Shown: positions 8,457 to 17,043, numbered from the stretch's first letter. The stretch is 64,000 bases of DNA from Streptomyces sp. NBC_00341 (GCF_041435055.1 NZ_CP108002.1:2790001-2854000); one strand, 5' to 3'. A program made the numbers and translations. The notes: generated by a model not told the origin, from the letters alone.

Positions 8457-9266
8457 TCAGCGGGACTGGCAGGTCGGGCACCAGAACAGGTTCCGGGCCG
8501 ACAGCTCCGCCGCCCGGAGCTCCGTGCCGCAGACGTGGCAGGACTGGCGCGCGCGCCGGTAGACGTACACCTCGCCGCCGTGGTCGTCCACCCGCGGCGC
8601 GCGGCCCATCGCCTCCGGCAGGTGCTCGGGGCGGACCGTGTCGATGCGGTTGTTGCGCACGCCCTCGCGCATCAGCTCGCCCAGGTCCGTCCAGATCGCG
8701 TCCCACTCACGGCGGGTGAGGTCGCGGCCGGCCCGGTAGGGGTCGATGCCGTGCCGGAACAGCACCTCCGCGCGGTAGACGTTGCCGACGCCCGCGATGA
8801 CCTTCTGGTCCATCAGCAGGGCGGCCACGGTGATCCGGCTCCGGGAGATCCGAAGCCAGGCGCGCTCGCCGTCCTCGTCGGAGCGCAGCGGGTCGGGGCC
8901 GAGCCGGTCGTGTATCGCCTGCTTCTCGGCGTCGGTGATCAGCGCACACGTGGTGGGGCCGCGCAGGTCCGCGTGGTGCTCGTCGTTCAGGAGGCGCAGC
9001 CGGACGGTGTCCGTGGGCGGCGGGGCCGGCGCCGTACCGAATCCGAGCTTGCCGAACAGGCCGAGGTGGATGTGGACCCAGCCGGTTCCCTCGAAGCCGA
9101 GGAAGAGGTGTTTGCCGTGCGCGTCCGCGCCTTCGAGCACCCGGCCGTCGAGCAGCGCGGCGCTGTCGGAGAACTTGCCCTGCGGGCTGCTCACCCGCAC
9201 CGGGAGGCCGGCGAACCTGTCCCGGTGGTCGTCCGCGAGGCGGTGGATCGTGTGGCCCTCGGGCAC
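8457..9266 (-). CDS. Fpg/Nei family DNA glycosylase
   Basis: This 269-residue base-excision repair enzyme starts MPEGH, placing the catalytic N-terminal proline and glutamate at positions 2-3 after Met removal. Lys52 (HGKHLFLGF) is the conserved beta-hairpin lysine. The helix-two-turn-helix region carries GVGNVYRAEVLF. A C-terminal zinc finger has Cys243, Cys246, Cys263 and Cys266. The MPEGHTIHRLA opening is typical of actinobacterial Nei proteins, which act on oxidised pyrimidines, rather than of MutM. Its 3' end meets the repeat block; rpiB lies just upstream on the same strand. Confidence 0.93.
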   Translation of the reverse strand: MPEGHTIHRLADDHRDRFAGLPVRVSSPQGKFSDSAALLDGRVLEGADAHGKHLFLGFEGTGWVHIHLGLFGKLGFGTAPAPPPTDTVRLRLLNDEHHADLRGPTTCALITDAEKQAIHDRLGPDPLRSDEDGERAWLRISRSRITVAALLMDQKVIAGVGNVYRAEVLFRHGIDPYRAGRDLTRREWDAIWTDLGELMREGVRNNRIDTVRPEHLPEAMGRAPRVDDHGGEVYVYRRARQSCHVCGTELRAAELSARNLFWCPTCQSR

Positions 9267-9305
9267 GGCGGCGGCGCTCCTGGGTGAGGCGGTGGTGCGG
9301 ACATG

Positions 9306-9336
9306 GCTGTGCCGCCGGGGGCTCCGGCGGCACAGC
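9306..9336 (-). terminator. Hairpin terminator after rpiB
   Basis: A 13-bp perfect stem (9306-9318 with 9324-9336) and a 5-nt loop lie directly downstream of the rpiB stop. It separates rpiB from the glycosylase gene. Confidence 0.7.
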
Positions 9337-9353
9337 GGGAGGCGGTGGGGCGG

Positions 9354-9842
9354 TCAGCCCCGCTGCGGGTGGTGGGCCGGGACCGGGGGGAGCTCGCCGG
9401 TGTTCTCGTACGCCGTGAGCATCGCGATGCGGCGGCTGTGCCGCTCCTCGCCCGAGTACGGAGTGGCGAGGAAGATCTCGACGAACTTCGTGCACTCCTC
9501 CTCGGTGTGCATCCGGCCGCCGATGGAGATCACGTTGGCGTCGTTGTGCTCGCGGCCCAGCGCGGCGGTCTGCTCGCTCCAGGCGAGCGCGGCGCGGACG
9601 CCCTTGACCTTGTTCGCGGCCATCTGCTCGCCGTTGCCGGAGCCGCCGATGACGATCCCGAGGCTGTCGGGGTCGGCGGCCGTCTTCTCGGCGGCACGCA
9701 GGCAGAACGGCGGATAGTCGTCCTGGGCGTCGTAGATGTGGGGACCGCAGTCGACGGCCTCGTGGCCCTGGGCCTTGAGCCACTCGACGAGGTGGTTCTT
9801 GAGTTCGTAACCGGCATGGTCGGATCCGAGGTACACGCGCAT
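9354..9842 (-). CDS. rpiB: Ribose-5-phosphate isomerase B
   Basis: This 162-residue RpiB/LacAB-family sugar isomerase interconverts ribose-5-phosphate and ribulose-5-phosphate in the pentose phosphate pathway. The N-terminal MRVYLGSDHAGYELK contains the DHAG phosphate-binding motif. GIVIGGSGNGEQMAANK matches the active-site loop, with Ser in place of the catalytic Cys of the E. coli enzyme, as is usual for actinobacterial RpiB. REHNDANVISIGGR supplies further active-site residues. ATG 9842 is preceded by good purine-rich sequence, and the open frame beyond it is not protein-like. The C-terminal tail (PPVPAHHPQRG) is species-variable. Confidence 0.95.
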   Translation of the reverse strand: MRVYLGSDHAGYELKNHLVEWLKAQGHEAVDCGPHIYDAQDDYPPFCLRAAEKTAADPDSLGIVIGGSGNGEQMAANKVKGVRAALAWSEQTAALGREHNDANVISIGGRMHTEEECTKFVEIFLATPYSGEERHSRRIAMLTAYENTGELPPVPAHHPQRG

Positions 9843-10070
9843 GGGAGGAGTGTGGCACGAGCTTCGCCGGGTAACCGACGACGGGGTGCGGTGTGGCTCT
9901 GATGTGCGGACCCTGTGCGTGCGAAGCCGCTGAAGCGATGATCGTGTCAACGATGCGGATGCGGGGGTTCCGATTTCGGGGTTCACCGGGCTTCAATGCA
10001 ACGCTCGCCGCTCACCACCGTGCCGCGGCGCGCACGCACCGAGTGATCCGAAAACGTGAGGATTCGATCC

Positions 10071-11522
10071 ATGACGTCGCAGACGACTCTGGCCGGACCG
10101 GGCCAACAGCCCGAGGGGCCGGGCCGGACGGGCCCCGGGGACGGGCTCCAGGCCGGTCTCAAGAACCGTCACCTCTCGATGATCGCCATCGGCGGCGTGA
10201 TCGGCGCCGGCCTCTTCGTGGGGTCCAGCGCGGGCATCGCAGCCGCCGGACCGGCCATCCTGCTGTCGTACGCGCTGGTCGGCCTGATGGTCGTCTTCGT
10301 GATGCGGATGCTCGGGGAGATGGCCGCCGCCCGTCCGGCGTCGGGCTCCTTCTCCGCCTACGCCGACCAGGCGCTGGGCCGCTGGGCCGGTTTCTCGATC
10401 GGCTGGCTCTACTGGTTCTTCTGGGTCGTGGTGCTCGCCGTCGAGGCCACGGCGGGTGCCAAGATCCTGGAGAACTGGGTGCCGGGGGTCCCGCAGTGGG
10501 CCTGGGCGCTGATCGTGATGCTGGTGCTGACCGCGACGAACCTGGTATCGGTCGGCTCGTACGGAGAGTTCGAGTTCTGGTTCGCCGGGATCAAGGTCGT
10601 CGCGATCGGCGCCTTCGTGATCGTCGGACTGCTCGCCGTCTTCGGCGTACTGCCGGGCTCGGACAACGCCGGCTCGGGGCTGGCCCACCTCACCGACACC
10701 GGCGGCTTCTTCCCCAAGGGCCCCGGCGCCATCCTCACCGGGGTGCTGATGGTGGTCTTCTCCTTCATGGGAAGCGAGATCGTGACGCTGGCGGCCGGTG
10801 AGTCGGAGAATCCGCAGCGTGCCGTCCAGAAGGCCACCAACAGCGTGATCTGGCGGATCGCGGTCTTCTACCTGGGCTCGATCTTCGTCGTGCTGACCCT
10901 GCTGCCGTGGAACGACGCCTCGATCATGGAGAAGGGCAGCTACGTCGCCGCGCTCGACTCGATCGGCATCCCGCACGCCGGACAGGTGATGGACGTCATC
11001 GTGCTGACGGCCGTGCTGTCCTGCCTCAACTCCGGCCTCTACACGGCCTCCCGGATGGCCTTCTCGCTCGGCGGCCGAGGTGACGCCCCGAAGGCGTTCG
11101 CCCGGACCAACAAGCGGGGCGTGCCGCAGGCGGCCATCCTGTCCTCCGTCGTCTTCGGCTTCGTCGCCGTCTTCTTCAACTACCAGTGGCCGGACACCGT
11201 CTTCGCGTTCCTGCTGAACTCCTCCGGCGCGGTCGCCCTGTTCGTCTGGCTGGTCATCTGCTTCACCCAGCTGCGGATGCGCGGCATCATCCTGCGCGAG
11301 TCGCCCGAGAAGCTGGTCGTACGGATGTGGCTCTTCCCGTATCTGACCTGGGCGACCATCGCGATGATCTCGTTCGTGCTGGTCTACATGCTGACCGATG
11401 ACGCGGGACGCGAGCAAGTGCTGCTCTCGCTGCTGGTCGCGGTCCTGGTGGTGGCCGTCTCGCTGGTGCGCGAGGCGCGCGGGCGCCGCAACGGCACCCC
11501 GGCCGGGAAGTCCACCGAATGA
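10071..11522 (+). CDS. Amino acid permease, APC/AAT family (GabP-like)
   Basis: This 483-residue transporter has 12 predicted membrane helices. The N-terminal stretch LKNRHLSMIAIGGVIGAGLF and the following GPAILLSYALVG are hallmarks of the amino acid transporter (AAT) branch of the APC superfamily, which imports amino acids or GABA by proton symport. SYGEFEFWFAGIKV matches the conserved helix 5-6 loop. ATG 10071 was chosen because GTGAGG lies just upstream. It is a close paralogue of the permease at 13903-15336. Exact substrate unknown. Confidence 0.92.
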   Translation: MTSQTTLAGPGQQPEGPGRTGPGDGLQAGLKNRHLSMIAIGGVIGAGLFVGSSAGIAAAGPAILLSYALVGLMVVFVMRMLGEMAAARPASGSFSAYADQALGRWAGFSIGWLYWFFWVVVLAVEATAGAKILENWVPGVPQWAWALIVMLVLTATNLVSVGSYGEFEFWFAGIKVVAIGAFVIVGLLAVFGVLPGSDNAGSGLAHLTDTGGFFPKGPGAILTGVLMVVFSFMGSEIVTLAAGESENPQRAVQKATNSVIWRIAVFYLGSIFVVLTLLPWNDASIMEKGSYVAALDSIGIPHAGQVMDVIVLTAVLSCLNSGLYTASRMAFSLGGRGDAPKAFARTNKRGVPQAAILSSVVFGFVAVFFNYQWPDTVFAFLLNSSGAVALFVWLVICFTQLRMRGIILRESPEKLVVRMWLFPYLTWATIAMISFVLVYMLTDDAGREQVLLSLLVAVLVVAVSLVREARGRRNGTPAGKSTE

Positions 11523-11528
11523 GTGTCC

Positions 11529-11553
11529 ATACCTGACGGAAACTGTCAGGTAT
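11529..11553. promoter_or_regulatory. Perfect 9-bp dyad, candidate operator
   Basis: ATACCTGAC (11529-11537) is inverted at 11545-11553 around a 7-nt centre. The arms are not GC-rich and there is no T-run, so an operator is likelier than a terminator. The right half runs into TATAGC (11551-11556), a possible -10 element for the FAD oxidase gene. Confidence 0.5.
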
Positions 11554-11558
11554 AGCGG

Positions 11559-11622
11559 GGAGGCTCTCCTTCGTAAGCCCATCGAGTGCGCAAGCGATCG
11601 AGCGAGCGAGTGGAGAGCCTCC
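11559..11622 (+). promoter_or_regulatory. Inverted repeat masking the oxidase ribosome binding site
   Basis: GGAGGCTCTCC at 11559-11569 is perfectly complementary to GGAGAGCCTCC at 11612-11622. The right arm includes the GGAG Shine-Dalgarno of the gene starting at 11626. If the left arm is in the mRNA leader, pairing would hide the ribosome binding site. Confidence 0.5.
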
Positions 11623-11625
11623 GCC

Positions 11626-12924
11626 ATGACTGCCGTCCCGTCCGGTTTCCAGACCGGTTTCCCCGTCCGTCCGGACCTCGTCGTCGAGGCCGCCGGGGCG
11701 GATGACGTACGCGACGCCGTGGCAGGCGCCGCGTCCGGCGGCCTCCGGGTCGCCGTCCACGCCACCGGGCACGGGCTGGCGGGCCCGGTGGAGGGCGGGG
11801 TCCTGATCGACACCCGCCGGATGGACTCCGTACGGATCGACCCGGTGCGCCGCACCGCCGCCGTCGGGGCGGGCACCACCTGGGGGCAGGTGGTCGAGGC
11901 GGCCGCGCCGCACGGGCTGGCCCCGCTGAACGGCTCCGCGCCCGGCGTGGGCGCCGTCTCCTACACGCTGGGCGGCGGGCTGGGCATCCTGGGCCGGGAG
12001 TTCGGGTACGCCGCCGACCAGGTGCGCTCGCTCGACGTGGTGACGGGCGACGGGGTGCTCCGTCATGTCACCGCGGAGGACGAGCCGGAGCTGTTCTGGG
12101 GGCTGCGCGGCGGCGGGCACCGGCTGGGCGTGGTGACGGGCCTGGAGACCGGGCTCGTCCCGGTGGACCGGCTGTACGGCGGCTCGATCGCCTTCGACGG
12201 GGACGGCGGGGCGGGCGCCGAGGTGCTCCGGCGCTATCAGGAGTGGACCCGGCCCCTGCCCGACGCGCTGACGTCGTCGGTGGCCGCACTCGTGTACCCC
12301 GATCTGCCACAGATGCCGGAGGCGCTGCGGGGCCGGTACGTCGTCTCCGTACGCGTGGCGTACACCGGGAGCGCGGCCGGGGGTGAGCGCCTCGTCGCGC
12401 CACTGCGGGCGATCGGGCCCGTGCTCGCGGACTCGCTGCGGGAGATGCCGTACGCGGAGAGCCCGAGCATTCACAACGATCCGCCGTTCCCGCACGCGTA
12501 CTACGGGGACGGGCTGATGCTGAGCGGACTGGATCCGGAGCGCGCGGTGCGGGTGCTGGAGCTGACCGGCCGCGGGGCCCCGATGATGACCGTGGTCCAG
12601 CTCAACCACCTGGGCGGCGCCCTGGCCACCGCCCCCGCGGCGGGGAACGCGGTGCCGTACCGGGGGGCCGGGTTCCTGCTCCGGCTGCTGTCGCCGCTGG
12701 ACGGTACGGACGTGGCCGCCGTCCGGGCCCTGTACGAGGAGGTGGCCGGGGTCCTCGCACCGCTCGTCGTGGGCCGTTCGCTGAACTTCTCCTTCGGCGG
12801 CGGGGACCGTACGGACGGGTTCCACGACCCCCGGACACGCGAGAGGCTCGCCGGTCTGGTGTCGCGTTACGACCCGGCGAGCCTCTTCGGTGGTGCTTAC
12901 GGCGTCAGCCGCGACGGCCGATGA
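11626..12924 (+). CDS. FAD-binding oxidoreductase, PCMH/berberine-bridge type
   Basis: This 432-residue flavoprotein has a PCMH-type FAD domain in the N-terminal half and a substrate domain after it. The segment VHATGHGLAGPVEGGVLIDT (about residues 45-64) corresponds to the GGH loop whose His is covalently linked to FAD in many members. APGVGAVSYTLGGGLGILGR follows, with Val and Gly where bicovalent enzymes have a Cys, so at most a single His-FAD bond is expected. It probably oxidises an alcohol, sugar or amine using O2; the substrate is unknown. ATG 11626 has a GGAGAG 10 bases upstream. The last 20 bp overlap the convergent bioY gene. Confidence 0.85.
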   Translation: MTAVPSGFQTGFPVRPDLVVEAAGADDVRDAVAGAASGGLRVAVHATGHGLAGPVEGGVLIDTRRMDSVRIDPVRRTAAVGAGTTWGQVVEAAAPHGLAPLNGSAPGVGAVSYTLGGGLGILGREFGYAADQVRSLDVVTGDGVLRHVTAEDEPELFWGLRGGGHRLGVVTGLETGLVPVDRLYGGSIAFDGDGGAGAEVLRRYQEWTRPLPDALTSSVAALVYPDLPQMPEALRGRYVVSVRVAYTGSAAGGERLVAPLRAIGPVLADSLREMPYAESPSIHNDPPFPHAYYGDGLMLSGLDPERAVRVLELTGRGAPMMTVVQLNHLGGALATAPAAGNAVPYRGAGFLLRLLSPLDGTDVAAVRALYEEVAGVLAPLVVGRSLNFSFGGGDRTDGFHDPRTRERLAGLVSRYDPASLFGGAYGVSRDGR

Positions 12925-13501
12925 GCTTCCAGGACGCGGGCAGCGCGCCCATCGCGAGCGCCGCCTTCAGCGCGTCGCCGAGCAGGAACGGCGTCAGGCC
13001 GGCCGCGATCGCGGCGCTCGCCGACATGCCGGTGGACAGCGCCAGGTAGGGCACGCCGACCGAGTAGATGATGGCCGAGCCGAGCACCATGGTGCCCGCC
13101 GTGCGGAGCACCGAGCGGTCGCCGCCGCGGCGGGCCAGGCCGCCCACCACGGTCGCGGCGAGCAGCATGCCGAGCACGTAGCCGAACGAGGCGCCGCCAG
13201 GGCCGGAGCTGCCGGCCGAGAACCACGGCATGCCGGCCATGCCGACGAGCGCGTACACGGCGAGGGCGAGGAAGCCGCGGCGGGCCCCGAGCGCGGTGCC
13301 GACCAGGAGCGCGGCGAAGGTCTGGCCGGTGACCGGGACCGGCGAGCCGGGGACCGGCACGGCGATCTGCGCGGCTATGCCGGTGAGCGCGGCGCCGCCG
13401 AGCACCAGGGCGGTGTCCACGGCGTAGCGGTGCCGGGCGGCGGGCAGCAGGTCGGCGAGGACCGCTCCGGTACGGACGGGGGCGGCGGCAGCAGTACTCA
13501 T
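12905..13501 (-). CDS. bioY: Biotin transporter BioY (ECF S component)
   Basis: This 198-residue membrane protein of the BioY family has six hydrophobic helices. The motif QIAVPVPGSPVPVTGQTFAA at the end of helix 1 is diagnostic, as is the later GALPASWKLIG end. BioY is the substrate-binding S component of energy-coupling-factor biotin transporters. The ATPase and T components (BioM, BioN) are not adjacent, so it works alone or with a shared ECF module. It is convergent with the FAD oxidase, with 20 bp of antisense overlap. Confidence 0.93.
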   Translation of the reverse strand: MSTAAAAPVRTGAVLADLLPAARHRYAVDTALVLGGAALTGIAAQIAVPVPGSPVPVTGQTFAALLVGTALGARRGFLALAVYALVGMAGMPWFSAGSSGPGGASFGYVLGMLLAATVVGGLARRGGDRSVLRTAGTMVLGSAIIYSVGVPYLALSTGMSASAAIAAGLTPFLLGDALKAALAMGALPASWKLIGRRG

Positions 13502-13902
13502 CAGGACTCCGCGTGGTGAGGGCAGGTGGGTGGAGGGCTGAGCCTGACGCTATCCGACGGAGCAACGCTCGATCACCATCAGCGGCCCACAAAGCGGCGG
13601 TTGGGGCGTTGGTGGGATTCACACAAAGCGCGGCACACAATCATCCCTGGACGTGATGCTCATCACGGAGGTCGGAGCGGATCAACTGCTCGTCGGCGGG
13701 GAGGTGCGACGGGAGCCGACTGTCGACTCCCTCTAAACAGCGGACCCGTGACGCAAGCTCGGCAGCGGGCCGCTCCACGCTGTGCGGTGCGCGCCCTGTG
13801 TGAGCATGGTGACCGTATAGCGGACATCCGTTCCGCCTGGGCGGGGCACGCGTCCAGACTGGTTGCCCGTCCCCCGTCTCACCGACCGAACAGAGTTCGT
13901 CC
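13502..13902. other. 401-bp divergent intergenic region, no gene seen
   Basis: This gap separates bioY from the second permease and must hold both promoters. I see one strong dyad (listed separately) and two near-copies of ACAAAGCGSCG at about 13590 and 13624. I see no RNA gene or convincing small ORF, and no recognisable BirA operator. Confidence 0.5.
13652..13667. promoter_or_regulatory. 16-bp perfect palindrome, candidate operator
   Basis: CGTGATG (13652-13658) and CATCACG (13661-13667) form a perfect dyad around CT. It lies about 150 bp from the bioY start and 235 bp from the permease start. Confidence 0.45.
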
Positions 13903-15336
13903 ATGCCCCGGACCACCGTGCCTCCCCCCACCGGCACCCCGGCCGCCTCTTCCGGCCACGGAACCGACTCGGCCCTCACCCACGGGCTCAAGCAGCGACA
14001 TCTGTCGATGATCGCCCTCGGCGGCGTCATCGGCGCCGGGCTGTTCGTCGGCTCCGGCGCGGGTATCGCCGCGGCCGGCCCCTCGATCGTCATCGCCTAC
14101 GCCTGCTCCGGGCTGCTGGTCATGCTCGTGATGCGGATGCTCGGCGAGATGTCGGCGGCCAATCCGGCGTCCGGCTCCTTCTCCGTGCACGCCGAGCGGG
14201 CGATCGGCCCGTGGGCGGGGTTCACGGCGGGCTGGGCGTTCTGGGTGCTGCTCTGCGTCGCCGTCGGCCTCGAAGGAATCGGTGCGGCGAAGATCGTCAC
14301 CGGCTGGCTGCCCGGAACGCCGGAGTGGGCGTGGGTGGCGCTGTTCATGGTGGTGTTCCTGGGGACGAACCTGGCCTCTGTGACGAAGTTCGGCGAGTTC
14401 GAGTTCTGGTTCGCCGCGCTCAAGGTCGTCGCGATCACGCTGTTCCTGGTGCTCGGCGTGCTGGCGATCCTGGGCGTGCTTCCGGACACGGACGCGCCGG
14501 GCACGGCCAACCTCAGCGGCGAGGGCGGCTTCCTGCCGAACGGCTCAGAGGGGCTGGTCATCGGGCTGCTCGCCTCCGTCTTCGCGTACGGCGGTCTGGA
14601 GACCGTCACCATCGCCGCGGCCGAGTCGGAGAACCCGGTGCGGGGCGTCGCGAAGGCCGTGCGGACGGCGATGTGGCGGATCGCGCTCTTCTACGTCGGC
14701 TCGATGGCGGTCATCGTCACGCTGGTCCCGTGGGACGATCCGAAGGTCGTCTCGGTCGGCCCCTTCTACGCGGCCCTGGACCACCTCGGCATCAGCGGTG
14801 CGGCGGAGATCATGAACGTGGTCATCCTGGTGGCGCTGCTCTCCGCGATGAACGCGAACATCTACGGCGCCTCGCGCATGGCCTGCTCACTGGTGGCCCG
14901 GGGTCAGGGCCCGAAGCGGCTCGGCCGGATCTCGTCCGGTGTGCCGCGCCGCGCGGTGCTGGTCTCCTCGGTGTTCGGCTTCCTGTGCGTGCTGCTGAGC
15001 TACTGGCGGCCCGACGACGTCTTCCCCTGGCTGCTCAACATGACCGGGGCGGTGATCCTGGTCGTCTGGATCTTCATCGCCGCCTCCCAGCTGATCCTGC
15101 GCGCCCGGCTGGAGCGCGAGGAGCCGCAGAAGCTGGTGGTCCGGATGTGGCTGTTCCCCGGCCTCACCATCGCGGCCCTGCTCGCCATGGCCGGCATCTT
15201 CGTCCTGATGCTCCGCCAGCCCGACACCCGCGACCAGCTGCTGGCGACGGGCGCGCTGACGGCGGTCCTGATCGTCATCGGCGTCGTACGCCAGCGCCGC
15301 TCGGCGGCGTCGCCCCCGGCGGCGACGGACGCGTAA
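13903..15336 (+). CDS. Amino acid permease, APC/AAT family (paralogue)
   Basis: This 477-residue 12-helix amino acid transporter is closely related to the protein at 10071-11522. Both share KxRHLSMIAxGGVIGAGLF near the N-terminus, the GEFEFWFA loop and AAAESENP/AAGESENP after helix 6. The family imports amino acids such as GABA, serine or aromatic amino acids with protons. The N-terminal tail before the first helix is short and Pro/Thr-rich. ATG 13903 is used; its upstream sequence is a weak ribosome binding site. A strong hairpin follows the gene. Confidence 0.92.
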   Translation: MPRTTVPPPTGTPAASSGHGTDSALTHGLKQRHLSMIALGGVIGAGLFVGSGAGIAAAGPSIVIAYACSGLLVMLVMRMLGEMSAANPASGSFSVHAERAIGPWAGFTAGWAFWVLLCVAVGLEGIGAAKIVTGWLPGTPEWAWVALFMVVFLGTNLASVTKFGEFEFWFAALKVVAITLFLVLGVLAILGVLPDTDAPGTANLSGEGGFLPNGSEGLVIGLLASVFAYGGLETVTIAAAESENPVRGVAKAVRTAMWRIALFYVGSMAVIVTLVPWDDPKVVSVGPFYAALDHLGISGAAEIMNVVILVALLSAMNANIYGASRMACSLVARGQGPKRLGRISSGVPRRAVLVSSVFGFLCVLLSYWRPDDVFPWLLNMTGAVILVVWIFIAASQLILRARLEREEPQKLVVRMWLFPGLTIAALLAMAGIFVLMLRQPDTRDQLLATGALTAVLIVIGVVRQRRSAASPPAATDA

Positions 15337-15385
15337 CCCGGGCACGTAAACCGTACGCGAAGCCCAGGCACGGAACCCGGTACAC

Positions 15386-15429
15386 GAAGCGCCGGGCGGG
15401 CCGGATCACTCCGGCCCGCCCGGCGCTTC
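15386..15429. terminator. Terminator, 20-bp perfect stem
   Basis: Positions 15386-15405 pair perfectly with 15410-15429 around a TCAC loop, about 50 bp after the permease stop and before the sodF promoter. Confidence 0.85.
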
Positions 15430-15515
15430 CGTATGCCCGGAAGGGTCCTCGGGCGACCGGAGTCCTACGCCGAAGGGCTGATCCACCCTCAGCCACTCCT
15501 GCTGTTAGCCTGCTC

Positions 15516-15532
15516 TTGCATATAGGTTGCAA
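15516..15532. promoter_or_regulatory. Nur box upstream of sodF
   Basis: TTGCAT-N5-TTGCAA (15516-15532) lies 33 bp before the sodF start. It fits the 6-5-6 layout of the nickel regulator Nur box (TTGCAA-N5-TTGCAA) known from Streptomyces coelicolor, where Ni-bound Nur represses sodF. Confidence 0.75.
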
Positions 15533-15565
15533 TAACAACAGGACAGCAGCTGGAGGGTTCGCACC

Positions 15566-16207
15566 ATGGCCACGTACACGCTCCCGGAACTCCCGTACGA
15601 CTACGCGGCGCTCGAACCGGTCATCAATCCGCAGATCATCGAGCTCCACCACGACAAGCACCACGCCGCGTACGTGAAGGGCGCCAACGACACCCTGGAG
15701 CAGCTGGAGGAGGCGCGCGACAAGGAGGCCTGGGGAGCGATCAACGGGCTCCAGAAGAACCTCGCGTTCCACCTCTCCGGCCACATCCTGCACTCGATCT
15801 ACTGGCACAACATGACCGGTGACGGCGGCGGCGAGCCCCTCGCGGCGGACGGTGTCGGCGGCCTCGCGGACGCGATCACCGAGTCCTTCGGCTCCTTCGC
15901 GGGCTTCAAGTCCCAGCTGACGAAGGCCGCGGCCACCACGCAGGGCTCCGGCTGGGGCGTCCTCGCGTACGAGCCGGTCAGCGGCAAGCTGATCGTCGAG
16001 CAGGTCTACGACCACCAGGGCAACGTGGGCCAGGGCTCGGTCCCCGTCCTCGTCTTCGACGCCTGGGAGCACGCCTTCTACCTGCAGTACAAGAACCAGA
16101 AGGTCGACTTCATCGAGGCGATGTGGCGCGTCGTCAACTGGCAGGACGTGGCGAAGCGGTACGCGGCCGCCAAGGAGCGCGCGAACGTCCTGCTGCTCGC
16201 CCCCTGA
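15566..16207 (+). CDS. sodF: Superoxide dismutase, Fe(-Zn)/Mn family
   Basis: This 213-residue superoxide dismutase converts superoxide to O2 and H2O2. Metal ligands are visible: His28 (ELHHDKHH), His76 (GHILHSIYW), and the Asp and His of [10 protein letters not shown] near residues 161-165. The Gln-containing segment [12 protein letters not shown] is typical. In streptomycetes this iron enzyme (SodF) alternates with the nickel enzyme SodN: Nur with nickel shuts off sodF, and the matching box is present upstream. AGCTGGAGG gives a strong ribosome binding site before ATG 15566. A terminator hairpin follows. Confidence 0.96.
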   Translation: MATYTLPELPYDYAALEPVINPQIIELHHDKHHAAYVKGANDTLEQLEEARDKEAWGAINGLQKNLAFHLSGHILHSIYWHNMTGDGGGEPLAADGVGGLADAITESFGSFAGFKSQLTKAAATTQGSGWGVLAYEPVSGKLIVEQVYDHQGNVGQGSVPVLVFDAWEHAFYLQYKNQKVDFIEAMWRVVNWQDVAKRYAAAKERANVLLLAP

Positions 16208-16281
16208 CCCACGACGAGGCGCACCCCCGACGTCCTGCCTCGTGATCGTCTTCTCAACCTTCACCCGGCAGGCGGATGAAC

Positions 16282-16320
16282 GAAGGGCCCCCGCGAGGAC
16301 ATGACTCGCGGGGGCCCTTC
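16282..16320. terminator. Bidirectional terminator, 15-bp perfect stem
   Basis: Positions 16282-16296 pair with 16306-16320 around a 9-nt loop, between convergent sodF and the methyltransferase gene. Confidence 0.85.
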
Positions 16321-16349
16321 CATGTCCGCGTGACAACCCAATACAGGCC

Positions 16350-17018
16350 TTAGTCGGTCACCAGAGCCATCAGCAGCCCGTCGTACCCCTTGGTGCCGAC
16401 GGTCTGGAGCGCGGTCGCGGTCAGGGTCGGCTCGGCCGCGACGAGTTCGGTGAACCGGCGCACGCCCCGCACCTTCGGGTCCTCGCTCCCGGCGTCGGCC
16501 ACCTCCCCGTCGCGCACGACGTTGTCGGCGACGATCAGGCTGCCGGGCCGGGTCAGCTTCAGCGACCAGGCCAGGTAGTCGGGGTTGCTCGGCTTGTCGG
16601 CGTCGATGAACACGACGTCGAACGGCCCGTACCCCTGCTCCGCGAGGAGCGGCAGCGTGTCGAGGGCCGGGCCCACCCGGACCTCCACGACATCCGCCAG
16701 ACCGGCGCGCTCGATGTTGCGGCGTGCCACCTCGGCGCACTCCGGATCGGCTTCGAGTGTGACGACGCTGCCGCCCTCGGGGAGCGCACGCGCCAGCCAG
16801 ATGGTGCTGTACCCGCCCAGGGTGCCGATCTCCAGCACCGTGCGCGCCCCCTGGAGCCGGGCCAGCAGGTTCAGCAGCTTGCCCTGGTTGGCCGCGACCT
16901 GGATCGCCGGCAGCCCGGCCTTCTCGCTGGCCTCGACGGCCGCGTCCAGCGCCTCGTCCGGGCCGAGCAGCAGAGCGTTGAAGTATTCGTCGACCTCGGC
17001 CCAGCGCGCCTGCGTCAT
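16350..17018 (-). CDS. SAM-dependent O-methyltransferase, COMT type
   Basis: This 222-residue class I methyltransferase belongs to the O-methyltransferase family 3 (catechol/caffeoyl-CoA OMT-like). VLEIGTLGGYSTIWLARALP is SAM motif I, VVTLEADPECAEVARRN is motif II, and PFDVVFIDADKPSNPDYLAW holds the metal-binding Asp pair typical of the cation-dependent OMTs; VADNVVRDGEV supplies another ligand. ATG 17018 is supported by GAGAGGGG 9 bases upstream. It is transcribed divergently from the MOSC gene across a perfect palindrome. Substrate unknown, probably a phenolic. Confidence 0.92.
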   Translation of the reverse strand: MTQARWAEVDEYFNALLLGPDEALDAAVEASEKAGLPAIQVAANQGKLLNLLARLQGARTVLEIGTLGGYSTIWLARALPEGGSVVTLEADPECAEVARRNIERAGLADVVEVRVGPALDTLPLLAEQGYGPFDVVFIDADKPSNPDYLAWSLKLTRPGSLIVADNVVRDGEVADAGSEDPKVRGVRRFTELVAAEPTLTATALQTVGTKGYDGLLMALVTD

Positions 17019-17043
17019 GGCATGTTCCCCTCTCGGCACCACT

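Noticed and set aside
9941..9954. ATCGT-GTCA-ACGAT dyad upstream of the first amino-acid permease
   Set aside because: Only 5-bp arms, expected by chance in this amount of DNA; not reported as an operator.
13526..14011. Plus-strand open frame in the bioY/permease gap
   Set aside because: It overlaps the permease in another frame and has low-complexity Arg/Pro composition.
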